DNA of 64,000 bases from Dehalobacter sp. 12DCB1 (GCF_004343605.1 NZ_POSF01000015.1:255535-319534), one strand, 5' to 3'. Numbered from the stretch's first letter, positions 16,714-26,043 are shown. The notes: generated by a model from the letters alone, not told the origin. Translations and numbers: made by a program.

Positions 16714-17430
16714 CCCCTAAATTTACAAAAAGATACTGCCAACAGTATAAAACTATTAACAGCATCTTATAGGTTTGGAGTTACTCTTATTTAGGGGGTT
16801 ATCCCAACACCACAGAACCTTATCTTACATACCACTTTTGATGGTAAGTCCATTGGATTGTAGGATATGGAGAAGTAAATGTTGCGGCTTAGGTCAAGTA
16901 GGTTTTCCCACCAGAATCCCTTTGGTTTCCTGCAAGGGCGGTTTCCCCTTCCTCCTGGTCTGAAATGTCGCCATTTTTCAGAACTTGATTGCCACTTAGT
17001 CCGCACTTCAATCCTTCTCAATAAAACGCTCTAGAAGTTTTCCTTAACACTCCCGGTCACCCTAGCCTCTTTTGCAGAAAAGAATTTCCGGCAGGTATAA
17101 CGGATGTTTGCCAACACCAGTTAACCAATCATCGCCTTTCCAACTTTTCCACCTCAAGGCAGGCTACACTGCACTAAGTTCCTTCCTAATGCAGGTTCAT
17201 CCCCAAGCCGTAGCTATGTTTCAAACCACGTACCTGGGCCTCCACGGATAAAGGGTAGCGCCCACATGCCATTGCAGATCCCCCTCTGTCCTTAACTCCC
17301 AGCAGCAGCCCACGACTGGGCGTCCCAAGCCACCACCAGGAACTTCATCGGTATGCCCTTAGCGGATTCTTAGGCCCGCCCTCGAATGACCGTTTCATGC
17401 ACTAGAATAACGCTCCATGATCCAAAGGAG
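16714..17430 (-). ncRNA. Candidate large structured non-coding RNA
   Basis: About 0.7 kb with no credible coding frame, clearly richer in G+C than the AT-rich DNA on both sides, lying in a 1.2-kb gap. Many short helices can be drawn on the minus strand: GCCCA-GTCG-TGGGC (17308-17321), an 8-bp stem with one G.U (17169-17194), TCTTTT-ctgc-AAAAGA (17068-17083) nested in CCGG/CCGG (17053-17091), TCTGAAA/TTTCAGA (16959-16982), ACCAG/CTGGT (16910-16959), GCTCC/GGAGC near 17415-17430, and a perfect 9-bp closing stem CCCCTAAAT/ATTTAGGGG (16714-16722 with 16789-16797). The latter encloses a terminator-like hairpin. It might be a remnant of a group II intron 5' region or a stand-alone large RNA; no reverse transcriptase or domain V is visible. 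Boundaries are approximate. Confidence 0.5.
16722..16767 (-). terminator. Terminator-like hairpin at the 3' side of the candidate RNA
   Basis: Arms 16753-16767 and 16731-16745 pair over 15 positions on the minus strand, 11 Watson-Crick and 4 G.U wobble, with a 7-base loop, followed by five U. All four non-identical positions are wobble pairs only on the minus strand, supporting transcription in that direction. Confidence 0.55.
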
Positions 17431-17440
17431 CCTTACACAT

Positions 17441-17665
17441 CTGAAACTAAGATATAATTAGTTTTCACTAGTTCATTTCTATTAGCTTCCACATCATTTT
17501 ATACATAATATAAAATTTTTGCAAAAGCCCGATGTACTATTAAGCGAATTTATTCCGCAGATAAACGAACGTTCGTTGATTAAACGTTCATCTATTTCCG
17601 TCAGTTCATTGTTTTTGGCTAGATTCAACGCTAAACAGTTTATATTGATAACCAAAAAACACACA
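17441..17665. promoter_or_regulatory. AT-rich region upstream of the candidate RNA with a 14-bp palindrome
   Basis: AACGAACGTTCGTT (17564-17577) is a perfect palindrome of the kind bound by TetR-family repressors, with an extra half-site-like AAACGTTC a few bases away (17582-17589). On the minus strand a weak promoter-like pair follows: TTTTGC/TTGCAA around 17519-17526 and TATAAA at 17498-17503. No TetR gene is nearby, so the regulator is unknown. Confidence 0.4.
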
Positions 17666-18292
17666 TTATTTATGATTTAAAAATAAAAGTCTATCAAACT
17701 CATGTATTGTTTCTTCTGGGATATTTTCCCCATAGCGAACCATCAGCATATTAGCTGGATGAGATGTAATTTCCTCATCGTCCGTTTCTTTAATAAACAG
17801 ATCCGTATGCGCCATCAGGTGGCGCATCATTTCCCGGTATTCCCAGATTGGCAGACTCGTTCCATCCAAATCCCAGTGCCAGTAATATTCTGTTGCAATC
17901 ACGATATAGTCTTCCATTTTTCTGTCACCAAAAGCAACTTCCAGCATCCTGCAGCCTACCCCATAATTGCGGTAGCGCGGGGATACCTCAATGGCTCCAA
18001 GCTCCAGAACGTTGTCTGGTCCGGATGACCATCGTTCAAATTCGTCCGGCGGATGAAACGTAATATAACCAACCAGTTTCCCATTGATTTGGGCTGAGAC
18101 AACTTTTCCCTGTGGAAGGCAACTGATCTCAACAATGGCTTTTTTTTGTTTGGCAGCCGGACGGAAAGCTTTTAATTGCTGGTCAATCTCAAGCTTTTCC
18201 AAGATATCCGGAGATGTCACTCCGGATATTAGCAGCTCCCCTTCAGAAGTCTGGATAATACGGGTAATGTTGATCCATTCCTCTTTATTCAT
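17666..18292 (-). CDS. acuA: AcuA-type protein acetyltransferase (GNAT)
   Basis: A 208-residue GNAT protein closely resembling Bacillus AcuA, which acetylates the catalytic lysine of acetyl-CoA synthetase and switches it off. Matching landmarks are TAFRPxxxQKxAxVEI (here KAFRPAAKQKKAIVEISCLP), the acetyl-CoA loop SPRYRNYGVGCRML, ATEYYWHWDL, IWEYREMM and SHPANMLM. The start at 18292 overlaps the ahcY stop by eight bases and has GGGTGG upstream, so it is translated with ahcY. The presumed target gene acs is at 24115-26043. No acuB or acuC homologue is present in the window, so a deacetylase must lie elsewhere if the switch is reversible. Confidence 0.9.
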   Translation of the reverse strand: MNKEEWINITRIIQTSEGELLISGVTSPDILEKLEIDQQLKAFRPAAKQKKAIVEISCLPQGKVVSAQINGKLVGYITFHPPDEFERWSSGPDNVLELGAIEVSPRYRNYGVGCRMLEVAFGDRKMEDYIVIATEYYWHWDLDGTSLPIWEYREMMRHLMAHTDLFIKETDDEEITSHPANMLMVRYGENIPEETIHEFDRLLFLNHK

Positions 18293-19538
18293 TTACCCAC
18301 CCTGCTAGGTATTCCGCCTGATCTGATGTCAGGCTGTCAATTTGCAGCCCGAGTGAATGAAGTTTCATCAACGCGACCCTGTTGTCCAGTTGTTCCGGAA
18401 CATTAAAAACTTTGTTCTCAAGCCCCTGGTTTTTTACGAGATATTCGAGGGCCAGCGCCTGTAGTGCAAAAGACATATCCATTACTTCCACCGGATGGCC
18501 GTCTCCGGCGGCTAAATTCACCAGTCTGCCTTCAGCGAGTAAGAAGATTTTTCTCCCGTCTTCAAAGGTAAATTCTTCAATATTGGGGCGGACCTTTCTT
18601 TTGGAGACAGCCAAAAAATTCAGATCCTGCTTGGAGATTTCCACATCAAAATGGCCGGCGTTCGCCAGGATTGCACCATTCTTCATCCCTGCAAAATGAT
18701 CTTTGGTAATGATATCTTTATTGCCAGTCACAGTAATAAAGTAATCTGCCATAGAAGCGGCTTCCTTCATCGTCATGACTTCGTATCCGTCCATCCAGGC
18801 CTCATTGGCTTTTACCGGGTCAACTTCACAGATAATGATTTTTGCCCCAAGCCCTCTGGCTCTTAACGCTACACCTTTGCCGCACCAGCCATAACCAACG
18901 ATACAAACCGTCTTTCCTGCGACGACCAGATTAGTTGTCCGCAGGATTGCATCCCAGACGGATTGACCCGTTCCGTATCGGTTGTCAAATAAATACTTGC
19001 TTCTGGCATCATTGACGGCCATCATCGGAAACTCAAGCTTGCCTTCTCTGGACATGGCTTTTAATCTGAGAATGCCTGTTGTGGTCTCCTCTGCTCCGCC
19101 TCTAACCTGGCCAATCAGTTCCCGCCGGCAGGTATGGATTGTTGAAACGAGATCCCCACCGTCATCAATGATATAATCAGGCCCAAAATCAAGGGCCTTG
19201 TTAATATGCGCTTTATACTCTTCATCTGTCGCACCGTGCCAGGCATGAGCCCTGATGCCGTTTTCGACCAGAGCCGCTACGACATCATCCTGCGTAGAGA
19301 GTGGATTACTGGCGACTACAGCAACTTCCCCGCCTCCCGCCTGAATTGTCAAGGCCAGATACGCGGTTTTCGCTTCCAAATGAAGGCAGATGACAATTTT
19401 TTTTCCTGCAAATGGGCGCTCTTGAATATATTGATCCCGAAGTGAATTCAACACCGGCATGTACTGTTTTACCCAGTCTATTTTTCGCTGTCCGTCAGTA
19501 GCCAGCCTAATATCTCGAATGGTAGAAACTTCTTTCAT
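18285..19538 (-). CDS. ahcY: S-adenosyl-L-homocysteine hydrolase
   Basis: Splits S-adenosylhomocysteine to homocysteine and adenosine, renewing the methyl cycle. The 417-residue protein has the HLEAKTAYLA substrate region, DDGGD, GGAEETTTG, the NAD-binding GYGWCGKG (about residue 215) and NAGHFDVEI. It ends at EYLAGWVNE, lacking the KPDHYRY tail of the bacterial/eukaryotic long type; GYGWCGKG and the short end fit the archaeal/Thermotoga-type enzyme. GGAGGAG lies upstream of the ATG. It is third in a tight pepF-mrp-ahcY-acuA series. Confidence 0.94.
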   Translation of the reverse strand: MKEVSTIRDIRLATDGQRKIDWVKQYMPVLNSLRDQYIQERPFAGKKIVICLHLEAKTAYLALTIQAGGGEVAVVASNPLSTQDDVVAALVENGIRAHAWHGATDEEYKAHINKALDFGPDYIIDDGGDLVSTIHTCRRELIGQVRGGAEETTTGILRLKAMSREGKLEFPMMAVNDARSKYLFDNRYGTGQSVWDAILRTTNLVVAGKTVCIVGYGWCGKGVALRARGLGAKIIICEVDPVKANEAWMDGYEVMTMKEAASMADYFITVTGNKDIITKDHFAGMKNGAILANAGHFDVEISKQDLNFLAVSKRKVRPNIEEFTFEDGRKIFLLAEGRLVNLAAGDGHPVEVMDMSFALQALALEYLVKNQGLENKVFNVPEQLDNRVALMKLHSLGLQIDSLTSDQAEYLAGWVNE

Positions 19539-19582
19539 CTTAGCACTCCTCCGCTTTATTATACACGTAATCCGTCCAAAAG

Positions 19583-20425
19583 TCAGACTGTTTCATTCCC
19601 CTTGCTGCGGGCAGCAATTTTTTGAGCGATCACATCAAACAGCGCCGACTGATATTCTTCAACTTGCCCGGCATCGGAAAGCGCCGTCAGTCTTGGATCA
19701 ATCGGCAATTGGCCGAGATAAGGGATTTCATTCACCGCAGCTTCCTTCTCTCCAGCCGGTTTGCCGAATATCTCAATGCGCTTGTTGCAGTCCGGGCATT
19801 CAATATAAGCCATATTTTCAACAAGTCCATAAAAAGTAGCTTTATACATGGTGGCCATTTTTATAGCTTTGCGGACAACCATGTTAGCAAGCTGTTGAGG
19901 ACTTGTGACAATAACCAAACCATCCACCGGAATAGACTGCAATACGGAGATCGGTACATCGCCGGTTCCCGGAGGCAGGTCGATCAGCAGGTAATCAAGT
20001 TCTCCCCAGATCACATCCGTCCAGAATTGTTTCACCAGTTGGGAAATGACCGGACCTCTCCAAATCACAGGATCATCCTCATTTTCGAGCATAAGATTCA
20101 GAGAAACAATCTTGATGCCACTCATGGATTTGAGCGGCATAATCCCCTTTTCAGCGGCACTTGCTTTGTCTTTGAGACCAAAAATCTTCGGAATGCTGGG
20201 TCCTGTTATATCCGCATCAAGAATGCCAACTTTATAACCTTGACGCATCAGGCTTACAGCAAGCATGCTCGTTATAGAGGATTTGCCGACTCCTCCCTTG
20301 CCGCTCATGACTGCAACGACGTTTTTAATATTGCTTAATTTTTGAGCTTCAGTAAGTTCCGGAACTGAGGAGCAGCTACCGGAGCAGGTTGAAGCTGTTG
20401 AACAACTGCTGCATGGACTACCCAC
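19583..20425 (-). CDS. mrp: Mrp/NBP35-type Fe-S carrier P-loop ATPase
   Basis: A deviant-Walker P-loop NTPase that carries or delivers Fe-S clusters. The N-terminus is cysteine-rich (PCSSCSTASTCSGSC), as in NBP35, followed by the Walker A SGKGGVGKSS (about residue 41 from the GTG start), LDADITGPSIPK, DLPPGTGD and the C-terminal CPDC pair that bridges the dimer cluster. A GTG at 20425 has GGAGGT seven bases upstream; the alternative ATG at 20440 overlaps the pepF stop and contains that site, so 20425 is chosen (280 residues). Clients are unknown. Confidence 0.93.
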   Translation of the reverse strand: MGSPCSSCSTASTCSGSCSSVPELTEAQKLSNIKNVVAVMSGKGGVGKSSITSMLAVSLMRQGYKVGILDADITGPSIPKIFGLKDKASAAEKGIMPLKSMSGIKIVSLNLMLENEDDPVIWRGPVISQLVKQFWTDVIWGELDYLLIDLPPGTGDVPISVLQSIPVDGLVIVTSPQQLANMVVRKAIKMATMYKATFYGLVENMAYIECPDCNKRIEIFGKPAGEKEAAVNEIPYLGQLPIDPRLTALSDAGQVEEYQSALFDVIAQKIAARSKGNETV

Positions 20426-20439
20426 TTTTTTTACCTCCA

Positions 20440-22239
20440 TTATTCGCCAACAAGTTTTTCCAGCTGATCGAGCAGCTCCACGAAAACATCCAGCGCCTGC
20501 TTGACCGGTTCAGGTTTTTCCATATCGACTCCGGCTTGGCGCAGAAGTTCGATCGGATAATCTGAGCCTCCGCTGGACAAAAAAGCCAGATACCGCTGTA
20601 CAGCAGGTTCCCCTTCCCGCACGATTTGCTGAGCGAGAGCCGTCGCTGCTGAAAATCCTGTCGCATATTTATAAACATAGAAAGCATTATAAAAATGCGG
20701 GATGCGTGTCCATTCTATATTGATCTGTTCATCCAAGACAATGTCGGGCCCAAAATATTTCAGGTTCAGGTCCCGGTAAATTTTGGACAGGTAGTCTGCC
20801 GTGAGGGATTCATTCCGTTCGGCTGCAGCATGGATTTCCTTTTCAAACTCTGCAAACATGGTCTGCCTGAACACGGTCCCCCTGAATTGTTCCAGATAAT
20901 GATTGATCAGATAGGCCTTCATTTTATTGTCACTTGAGGCATTGATCATATGACGCATTACCAGTGATTCATTCAGTGTGGAAGCAACCTCGGCCACAAA
21001 TATTTTATATCCTGCATAAAGATGGGTCTGGTTTTTATTCGATAAATACGTGTGCAGGGAATGCCCCATTTCATGGGCCAGGGTAAACAAGGAATCCAGC
21101 GTATTCTGATGATTCAGCAAAACATAAGGATGGGAGCTGTACGTGCCCCAGGAGTAGCCTCCGCTTGTTTTGCCGATGTTTTCATAGATATCAATCCAAC
21201 CGGAACGGAACCCTTCGTCCAGAATCTCCAGATACTCTTCTCCCAAAGGTTTCAGCCCTTCGCGTACAATGGACTTCGCTTCCTCAAACGGAATATGCGC
21301 ATCCATTTCAGGGACAAAAGGAACATAAATATCATACATATGCAGCTCAGCAACGCCGAGGACTTTTTTGCGCAGCTGAATATACCGTTGAAACTGCGGC
21401 AAATAATCATGAACTGTCTGTATCAGCGCGTCATAAACGGGAAGCGGCACTTTGTCGTCGTCAAGAGCACTTTGAATCGCAGAATCATAGTGTCTGACCC
21501 TTGCATAAAAAACATCGGCCTTGACACTCGCTCCGAGCATTGCCGCCCAGGAATTGATTTGTTTGCCGTAAGCCGCATAAAGCGTCGTAAACGCATCCTG
21601 TCTGACCCTACGGTCTTTGCTTTCCATATACCGGATAAAATTCCCCTTGGTCAGCTCAATTTCCCGGCCTTCTTCATCTTCGATCGGGCCAATTTTCAGA
21701 TCCGCATCGTTAGCCATACTGAAAATCGTGCTTGGGGCTGAAGCCAGTTCGCCGGTTTCAGCCAGGATCTTTTCCTCAGCCAGGCTTAAGACATGCTGTT
21801 TTTGTCTCAGGATATTTTCCAGGTAATGATGATAAACCTGCAGTCTCACGTCCGAACGGATCTCACTTAAGCGTTCATCCGGAATGGCTAGGATTTCTGG
21901 AACAATAAATGACAAGGCACTTCCAGCCTGTACCGAAAGCATTGTCGCCCTGTCTGTCATCCCCTGGTAACGGGAGATCCGGTTATCTTCATCCCTTCTC
22001 ATCCGGGCGTACGTGAACAGGTCTTCCAGATTCAGGCTGAAACGGTCCGCCCATTCCATACATTCGACAAAAATGTCCGCACCGCCGGCGAGTTGTCCCT
22101 GATATTTTGCGGAAAGTCCGATCATTTTTTCTGTTTCGCTAAACATTGTCTCCCAGTCCTGATCACTGGCAAAAATATCTTCGAGTCTCCATTTATATTC
22201 CTGTGGGATTTCTTCCCTTGAACGTAAGGTTTCTGACAA
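20440..22239 (-). CDS. pepF: Oligoendopeptidase F (M3B)
   Basis: A 599-residue cytosolic zinc metallopeptidase that trims oligopeptides of roughly 6-20 residues. The HEMGHSLHTY motif (HExxH) and the downstream ligand Glu in the STLNESLVM region are intact, and the N-terminal REEIPQEYKWRLEDIFASDQDWE is typical of PepF. A TTG at 22239 has GGAGGG six bases upstream; an upstream TTG at 22269 lacks a site. First gene of the pepF-mrp-ahcY-acuA run. The 445 bases upstream hold structured repeat A. Confidence 0.93.
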   Translation of the reverse strand: MSETLRSREEIPQEYKWRLEDIFASDQDWETMFSETEKMIGLSAKYQGQLAGGADIFVECMEWADRFSLNLEDLFTYARMRRDEDNRISRYQGMTDRATMLSVQAGSALSFIVPEILAIPDERLSEIRSDVRLQVYHHYLENILRQKQHVLSLAEEKILAETGELASAPSTIFSMANDADLKIGPIEDEEGREIELTKGNFIRYMESKDRRVRQDAFTTLYAAYGKQINSWAAMLGASVKADVFYARVRHYDSAIQSALDDDKVPLPVYDALIQTVHDYLPQFQRYIQLRKKVLGVAELHMYDIYVPFVPEMDAHIPFEEAKSIVREGLKPLGEEYLEILDEGFRSGWIDIYENIGKTSGGYSWGTYSSHPYVLLNHQNTLDSLFTLAHEMGHSLHTYLSNKNQTHLYAGYKIFVAEVASTLNESLVMRHMINASSDNKMKAYLINHYLEQFRGTVFRQTMFAEFEKEIHAAAERNESLTADYLSKIYRDLNLKYFGPDIVLDEQINIEWTRIPHFYNAFYVYKYATGFSAATALAQQIVREGEPAVQRYLAFLSSGGSDYPIELLRQAGVDMEKPEPVKQALDVFVELLDQLEKLVGE

Positions 22240-22406
22240 ACTGATCCCTCCATAAAATTGATCTTCCAAATATTATACACAGTAAAAGAAAAAATTACTA
22301 ATTTGCTGAAGCAAATTATAACTTAATTTTTTTGGTGCCTAATTTTTTGGTGCAAAACCTGAATGATATCGTAAAACGTTTTGTCATCTAAGCCGAATAA
22401 GCAAAA

Positions 22407-22561
22407 TCAGATGGTCCTACGCTCGCAAGGTAAGGCTATGCAATGTATAAGCCGTTTTCGGCAGATTGCGCCCTCCTTGGCGCAAACAGCCGCGCTGCGC
22501 ACTCCATGCTCCGCTTACACCAGTTATACATTGCATAGCCCAATCTCTGGTCTTCATCTGA
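22407..22561. repeat. Structured intergenic repeat, copy A
   Basis: A perfect 17-bp inverted repeat, GGCTATGCAATGTATAA (22434-22450) and its complement (22524-22540), with a further 7-bp pair TCAGATG/CATCTGA outside (22407-22413, 22555-22561). The minus-strand interior reads AAGCGGAGCATGGAGTGCG, AGCGCGGCTG, a hairpin TTGCGCC-aaggag-GGCGCAA closed by CGGC/GCCG, then CGAAAACGG. The same interior recurs at 34581-34686 with different outer arms. This fills most of the gap between pepF and the CYTH gene; nothing else is recognised there. Confidence 0.85.
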
Positions 22562-22684
22562 CCGATATTCTTAGGGATAAAGTATATATTTCTCGTTTAT
22601 ATCAGGCCGAAAAGACGCCAGTTGTCGCCAGTTGTATAATGACGCCTTTCGTTGGGAACAAAGTTGTTACAGCCCCATGTCTTA

Positions 22685-23173
22685 TTATTCGGCTAAATCT
22701 GCCCACGTTGCATAAGGCTTCCTGCCAAGATTAAGATTCGTATAGCGCTTCTCGCCGGTTATTTCACGATCACCGACAACCCATTCCGGAAATTCAAGCG
22801 GATAGTCTTCCTGCGGAATTTCTACATCCACAGTAATCAATCCGGTATTCTCCTCCTCATAAACATCAATCTCCCAGATTAACCCCTGACGGCTTTTCAC
22901 TGTATATCTCGTCTTAATGATCGGCGGGCTTATTGCCAGGGACATAAGCTTCCGAACTTCTTCCTCCGTTACTTCCTTGGCCGGAGTGTCCAACTCAAAC
23001 CGCCTGTTTTTCGTATAATAATCCTTGATTGTCAACACCATTTTATTCCCCTTGATTCTGAATCTGACCGATGGTTTCTCCGAAAGATAACCCTGAATCA
23101 TCCGTTCCCCTTCCTTCAGTTCCGGCAGAAGATGCTGATGAACAAGATACTTGCGTTCGATCTCCAGTCCCAC
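22685..23173 (-). CDS. CYTH-domain protein (triphosphate tunnel metalloenzyme)
   Basis: A 162-residue CYTH protein: the signature ExExK is seen as LEIERKYLV at the N-terminus, followed by alternating charged strands (RFRIKGNKMVLTIK, EIDVYEEENTGLITVDVEI) of the tunnel fold. Family members hydrolyse inorganic triphosphate or thiamine triphosphate, or in class IV make cAMP; inorganic triphosphatase activity is most common in Firmicutes. A GTG at 23173 preceded by GGAG gives the family start; ATG at 23200 is upstream of that site. A long hairpin precedes the gene (23196-23244). Confidence 0.85.
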   Translation of the reverse strand: MGLEIERKYLVHQHLLPELKEGERMIQGYLSEKPSVRFRIKGNKMVLTIKDYYTKNRRFELDTPAKEVTEEEVRKLMSLAISPPIIKTRYTVKSRQGLIWEIDVYEEENTGLITVDVEIPQEDYPLEFPEWVVGDREITGEKRYTNLNLGRKPYATWADLAE

Positions 23174-23195
23174 TATCTCCAACTCCCATACGAAT

Positions 23196-23244
23196 ACCAT
23201 GTCAGCCCCTAAAATAATAATATAAGATTTAGGGCTGGCATGGT
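23196..23244 (-). promoter_or_regulatory. 16-bp hairpin in the leader of the CYTH gene
   Basis: ACCATGTCAGCCCCTAAA (23196-23213) and TTTAGGGCTGGCATGGT (23228-23244) are inverted copies with one mismatch and one bulge around an AT-rich 14-base loop. It ends about 20 bases before the GTG start at 23173, close to the ribosome-binding site. No T-run follows on either strand. Confidence 0.5.
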
Positions 23245-23356
23245 ACTACTATGACTCATCTCATTAGCTTCATTATACTTTAAATTTCCCACGGTTTATA
23301 TACATCTATTTATTTGATATATATTTTTAATCTCAATAATAAGGTTGAATTTAGAA

Positions 23357-23836
23357 TCAAGTGTCTTTTACTTCAGCACTTCGTTTTTTATCCCGGTCAG
23401 CAAGTTTTAAATAGCCCCAAGTAGCCAATGGAAACCAGATGCAAAAAAGAGCGATGGGATAGATCAGCAGTTCGCCCGGTCTTAAAATGCCCAGTTTTCC
23501 GATTACTTGAGAAAACATCACACTATATAATATCCCGGATAAAACATAAATATAGCGATAAATATTTTTCTCAGGCAAAAAGTAGAAGTATAAAACATAA
23601 TATATTGCCCAGGAAATCGGAGCAAAAAAATGCAAAGCCATTACCCCGAACTCCTGGTAATCGATATACCCGAACATTCCGGTTAAATAACCAATGGTCG
23701 CTGCAATAACATCAAATATAGCTCCAAATATGATTGCATAGATCGATAATCTCCGAATTTCTGCTCTTGGAACAACTGCAAACATAATTAATGCAAAAAT
23801 AAATGTATAGACCATCGGAATAAATTTTACAGCCAT
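23357..23836 (-). CDS. Polytopic membrane protein, CBO0543-like
   Basis: A 159-residue protein with five hydrophobic segments (about residues 5-22, 30-50, 60-80, 85-105, 115-140) and a basic C-terminal tail. The size and the MAVKFIPMVYTFIFALIMF start resemble the CBO0543 family of small clostridial membrane proteins; this is a tentative match and no function is known. GGAG eight bases before the ATG at 23836 sets the start. Apparently monocistronic. Confidence 0.7.
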   Translation of the reverse strand: MAVKFIPMVYTFIFALIMFAVVPRAEIRRLSIYAIIFGAIFDVIAATIGYLTGMFGYIDYQEFGVMALHFFAPISWAIYYVLYFYFLPEKNIYRYIYVLSGILYSVMFSQVIGKLGILRPGELLIYPIALFCIWFPLATWGYLKLADRDKKRSAEVKDT

Positions 23837-24011
23837 AAAACGTGCTCCTTTACTAAAGAGAATGCTGATATTAATCATTCCTGCTTTTCGAAATTATTAT
23901 GCAAATGACAGTCCTAAAATAATGTTGTATATCAGGAAACAGAGATCTATGACATGACAAGCAACAGTCCAATTAAGAAAGCAATTGATTGTTCATAAGG
24001 CATACAAAGCA

Positions 24012-24051
24012 AAGAGCACTTCTGACTGTTTATGACAGCAGCAGTGCTCTT
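24012..24051 (-). terminator. Terminator of acs
   Basis: AAGAGCACT (24012-24020) and AGTGCTCTT (24043-24051) form a perfect 9-bp stem with an inner CTGT-cataa-ACAG; on the minus strand it is followed by TGCTTTG. It lies 60 bases beyond the acs stop. The T-run is weak. Confidence 0.65.
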
Positions 24052-24114
24052 GCTTATTTTAGCCGGAACATTTGTACCTGCTCGTAATGCTTAATTTTAA
24101 TACCTGCTCTCTTA

Positions 24115-26043
24115 CTACTTCCCAATCTGCTGCAGCGCTTCGACTGCTGAGGCATCGGCCAGCGTCGTTGTATCGCCGATTGACCGCCCTTCAGCGATGT
24201 CCCTCAAAATTCTGCGAATAATTTTTCCGCTGCGAGTTTTCGGCAATTCTTCCGTAAGATGGATTTCATCAGGTCTGGCTATTGCTCCGATTTTGGCGGC
24301 AACATGATTCTTAAGTTCATTAACCAGGTCTTCCCCTGACGCCACCCCTTCACGGAGGGTGACGAAAGCTGCGATTGCCTGCCCTTTCACTTCATGGCTT
24401 TTACCGATGCAGGCTGCCTCAGCCACAGCCGGATGCTCAACAAGGGCACTTTCAACTTCAGCTGTACCGATTCGATGCCCGGAAACATTGATGACATCAT
24501 CGACTCTGCCAATAATCCAGAAATAACCGTCTTCATCGACTTTGGCCCCGTCCCCGGCAAAGTATCGGTCTGGCCATGTGCCCCAGTAGGTGTCCTTATA
24601 TCGCTTGTCATCACCATAAACCGTTCTGAGCATTGCCGGCCATGGTTCCGTGATCGCAACGAATCCAACCTCTCCGTTTTGAACCGACTGTCCGGATCTG
24701 TTCAATATTTCGGCTTTGACTCCCGGTAAAGGCACAGAACAGGAACCAGGCTTCATATCGGTTACTCCTGGCAGAGCTGAAATCATAATCATTCCCGTTT
24801 CCGTCTGCCACCAGGTATCGACGATCGGGCATCTTTCTCCACCGATATACTTGTGATACCATAACCAAGCTTCAGGATTGATCGGTTCTCCAACTGTCCC
24901 GAGGAGCCTAAGGCTGGTCAGGTTTCTATTCTGGGGATAGCTTTCTCCCCATTTCATAAACGTCCTGATAGCAGTAGGTGCAGTATACAGAATGGTTACC
25001 CCGTACTTTTCAATCAGTTCCCAGTATCTGTCCTTCGCAGGGTAGTCAGGCGTTCCTTCAAAGAGGAACACCGTTGCTCCGTTGGCCAGCGGGCCATATA
25101 CCAAATAACTGTGCCCTGTGATCCAGCCAACATCCGCCGTACACCAGTAAATATCGTTTTCCTTTAGATCAAAAACATACTGATGGGTCGTCGAAACCCC
25201 TGTCAGATAACCTCCGGTTGTATGCACGACCCCTTTAGGCTTTCCGGTCGTACCACTCGTATATAGGATAAACAGAATATCTTCCGCATCCATTTCTTCA
25301 GCCGGACAATCTGCAGCAGCATCCTTCATCAGCTCATGGTACCAGACATCTCGCTCTCCCTGTACGGCGTTATCAATGCCTACCCGTCTGACCACGACGA
25401 CTTTATCAATTTCCGCGACACCTTTCAATGCCTCATCGACATTTTCTTTCAACGGAAGAACCTTTCCGCGGCGATAGCCGGCATCAGCCGTAATCACAAT
25501 CTTGGATTTAGCATCATTGATTCTGTCCCGAATGGCCTCAGCGCTGAATCCACCAAAAACCACACTGTGGGGCGCTCCGATTCTGGAGCAGGCTAGCATG
25601 GCAATAACTGCTTCCGGAATCATTGGCATATAAATGGTGACAACATCCCCCTTTTTCACACCCAGAGAGCGAAGTACCCCCGCAAATTTGCTGACTTCAT
25701 GATGCAATTCCTTATAGGTGAGCAATTCAGTATCACCATTTTCGCCCTCAAATACAATGGCATTTTTATCCGCCCGGGGCCCGGCCAAATGCCGATCCAA
25801 ACAATTGTAGGACGCATTGAGCTTGCCGCCGTTAAACCATTTGGCAAATGGCGGATTCCACTCCAGAACAGTATCCCATTTTTTGAACCAACTAAGCGTT
25901 GAAGCCCTCTCTTCCCAAAAAGCCAATCTGTCTTCTGCCTTTTGATAAATGCCCGGGTCGGAAATGAGGGCATCTTTCCTGAATTCCGCTGAACTCTGAA
26001 AGACGTGTTTATTTTCTGAACTTAGGGTAATCTCTTTGGACAT
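24115..26043 (-). CDS. acs: Acetyl-CoA synthetase (AMP-forming)
   Basis: Activates acetate to acetyl-CoA through acetyl-AMP in the cytoplasm. The 642-residue protein shows [11 protein letters not shown] (P-loop), the acetate-pocket [45 protein letters not shown] (hinge and A8) in sequence, and TRSGKIIRR with the catalytic lysine at about residue 607, the lysine that AcuA-type acetyltransferases modify. GGAGG precedes the ATG. The acuA gene 6 kb away supports such control. Assimilation of acetate fits an anaerobe that uses acetate as carbon source. Confidence 0.96.
   Translation of the reverse strand: MSKEITLSSENKHVFQSSAEFRKDALISDPGIYQKAEDRLAFWEERASTLSWFKKWDTVLEWNPPFAKWFNGGKLNASYNCLDRHLAGPRADKNAIVFEGENGDTELLTYKELHHEVSKFAGVLRSLGVKKGDVVTIYMPMIPEAVIAMLACSRIGAPHSVVFGGFSAEAIRDRINDAKSKIVITADAGYRRGKVLPLKENVDEALKGVAEIDKVVVVRRVGIDNAVQGERDVWYHELMKDAAADCPAEEMDAEDILFILYTSGTTGKPKGVVHTTGGYLTGVSTTHQYVFDLKENDIYWCTADVGWITGHSYLVYGPLANGATVFLFEGTPDYPAKDRYWELIEKYGVTILYTAPTAIRTFMKWGESYPQNRNLTSLRLLGTVGEPINPEAWLWYHKYIGGERCPIVDTWWQTETGMIMISALPGVTDMKPGSCSVPLPGVKAEILNRSGQSVQNGEVGFVAITEPWPAMLRTVYGDDKRYKDTYWGTWPDRYFAGDGAKVDEDGYFWIIGRVDDVINVSGHRIGTAEVESALVEHPAVAEAACIGKSHEVKGQAIAAFVTLREGVASGEDLVNELKNHVAAKIGAIARPDEIHLTEELPKTRSGKIIRRILRDIAEGRSIGDTTTLADASAVEALQQIGK

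Noticed and set aside
16791-17021. 76-codon open frame (minus) inside the candidate RNA
   Set aside because: No ribosome-binding site, composition unlike neighbouring genes, no family pattern, and it overlaps several predicted helices.
16714-17430. Complete group II intron
   Set aside because: The sequence has intron-like GC-rich structure and CCTAAG motifs, but no reverse transcriptase/maturase frame and no recognisable domain V, so at most a 5' remnant.
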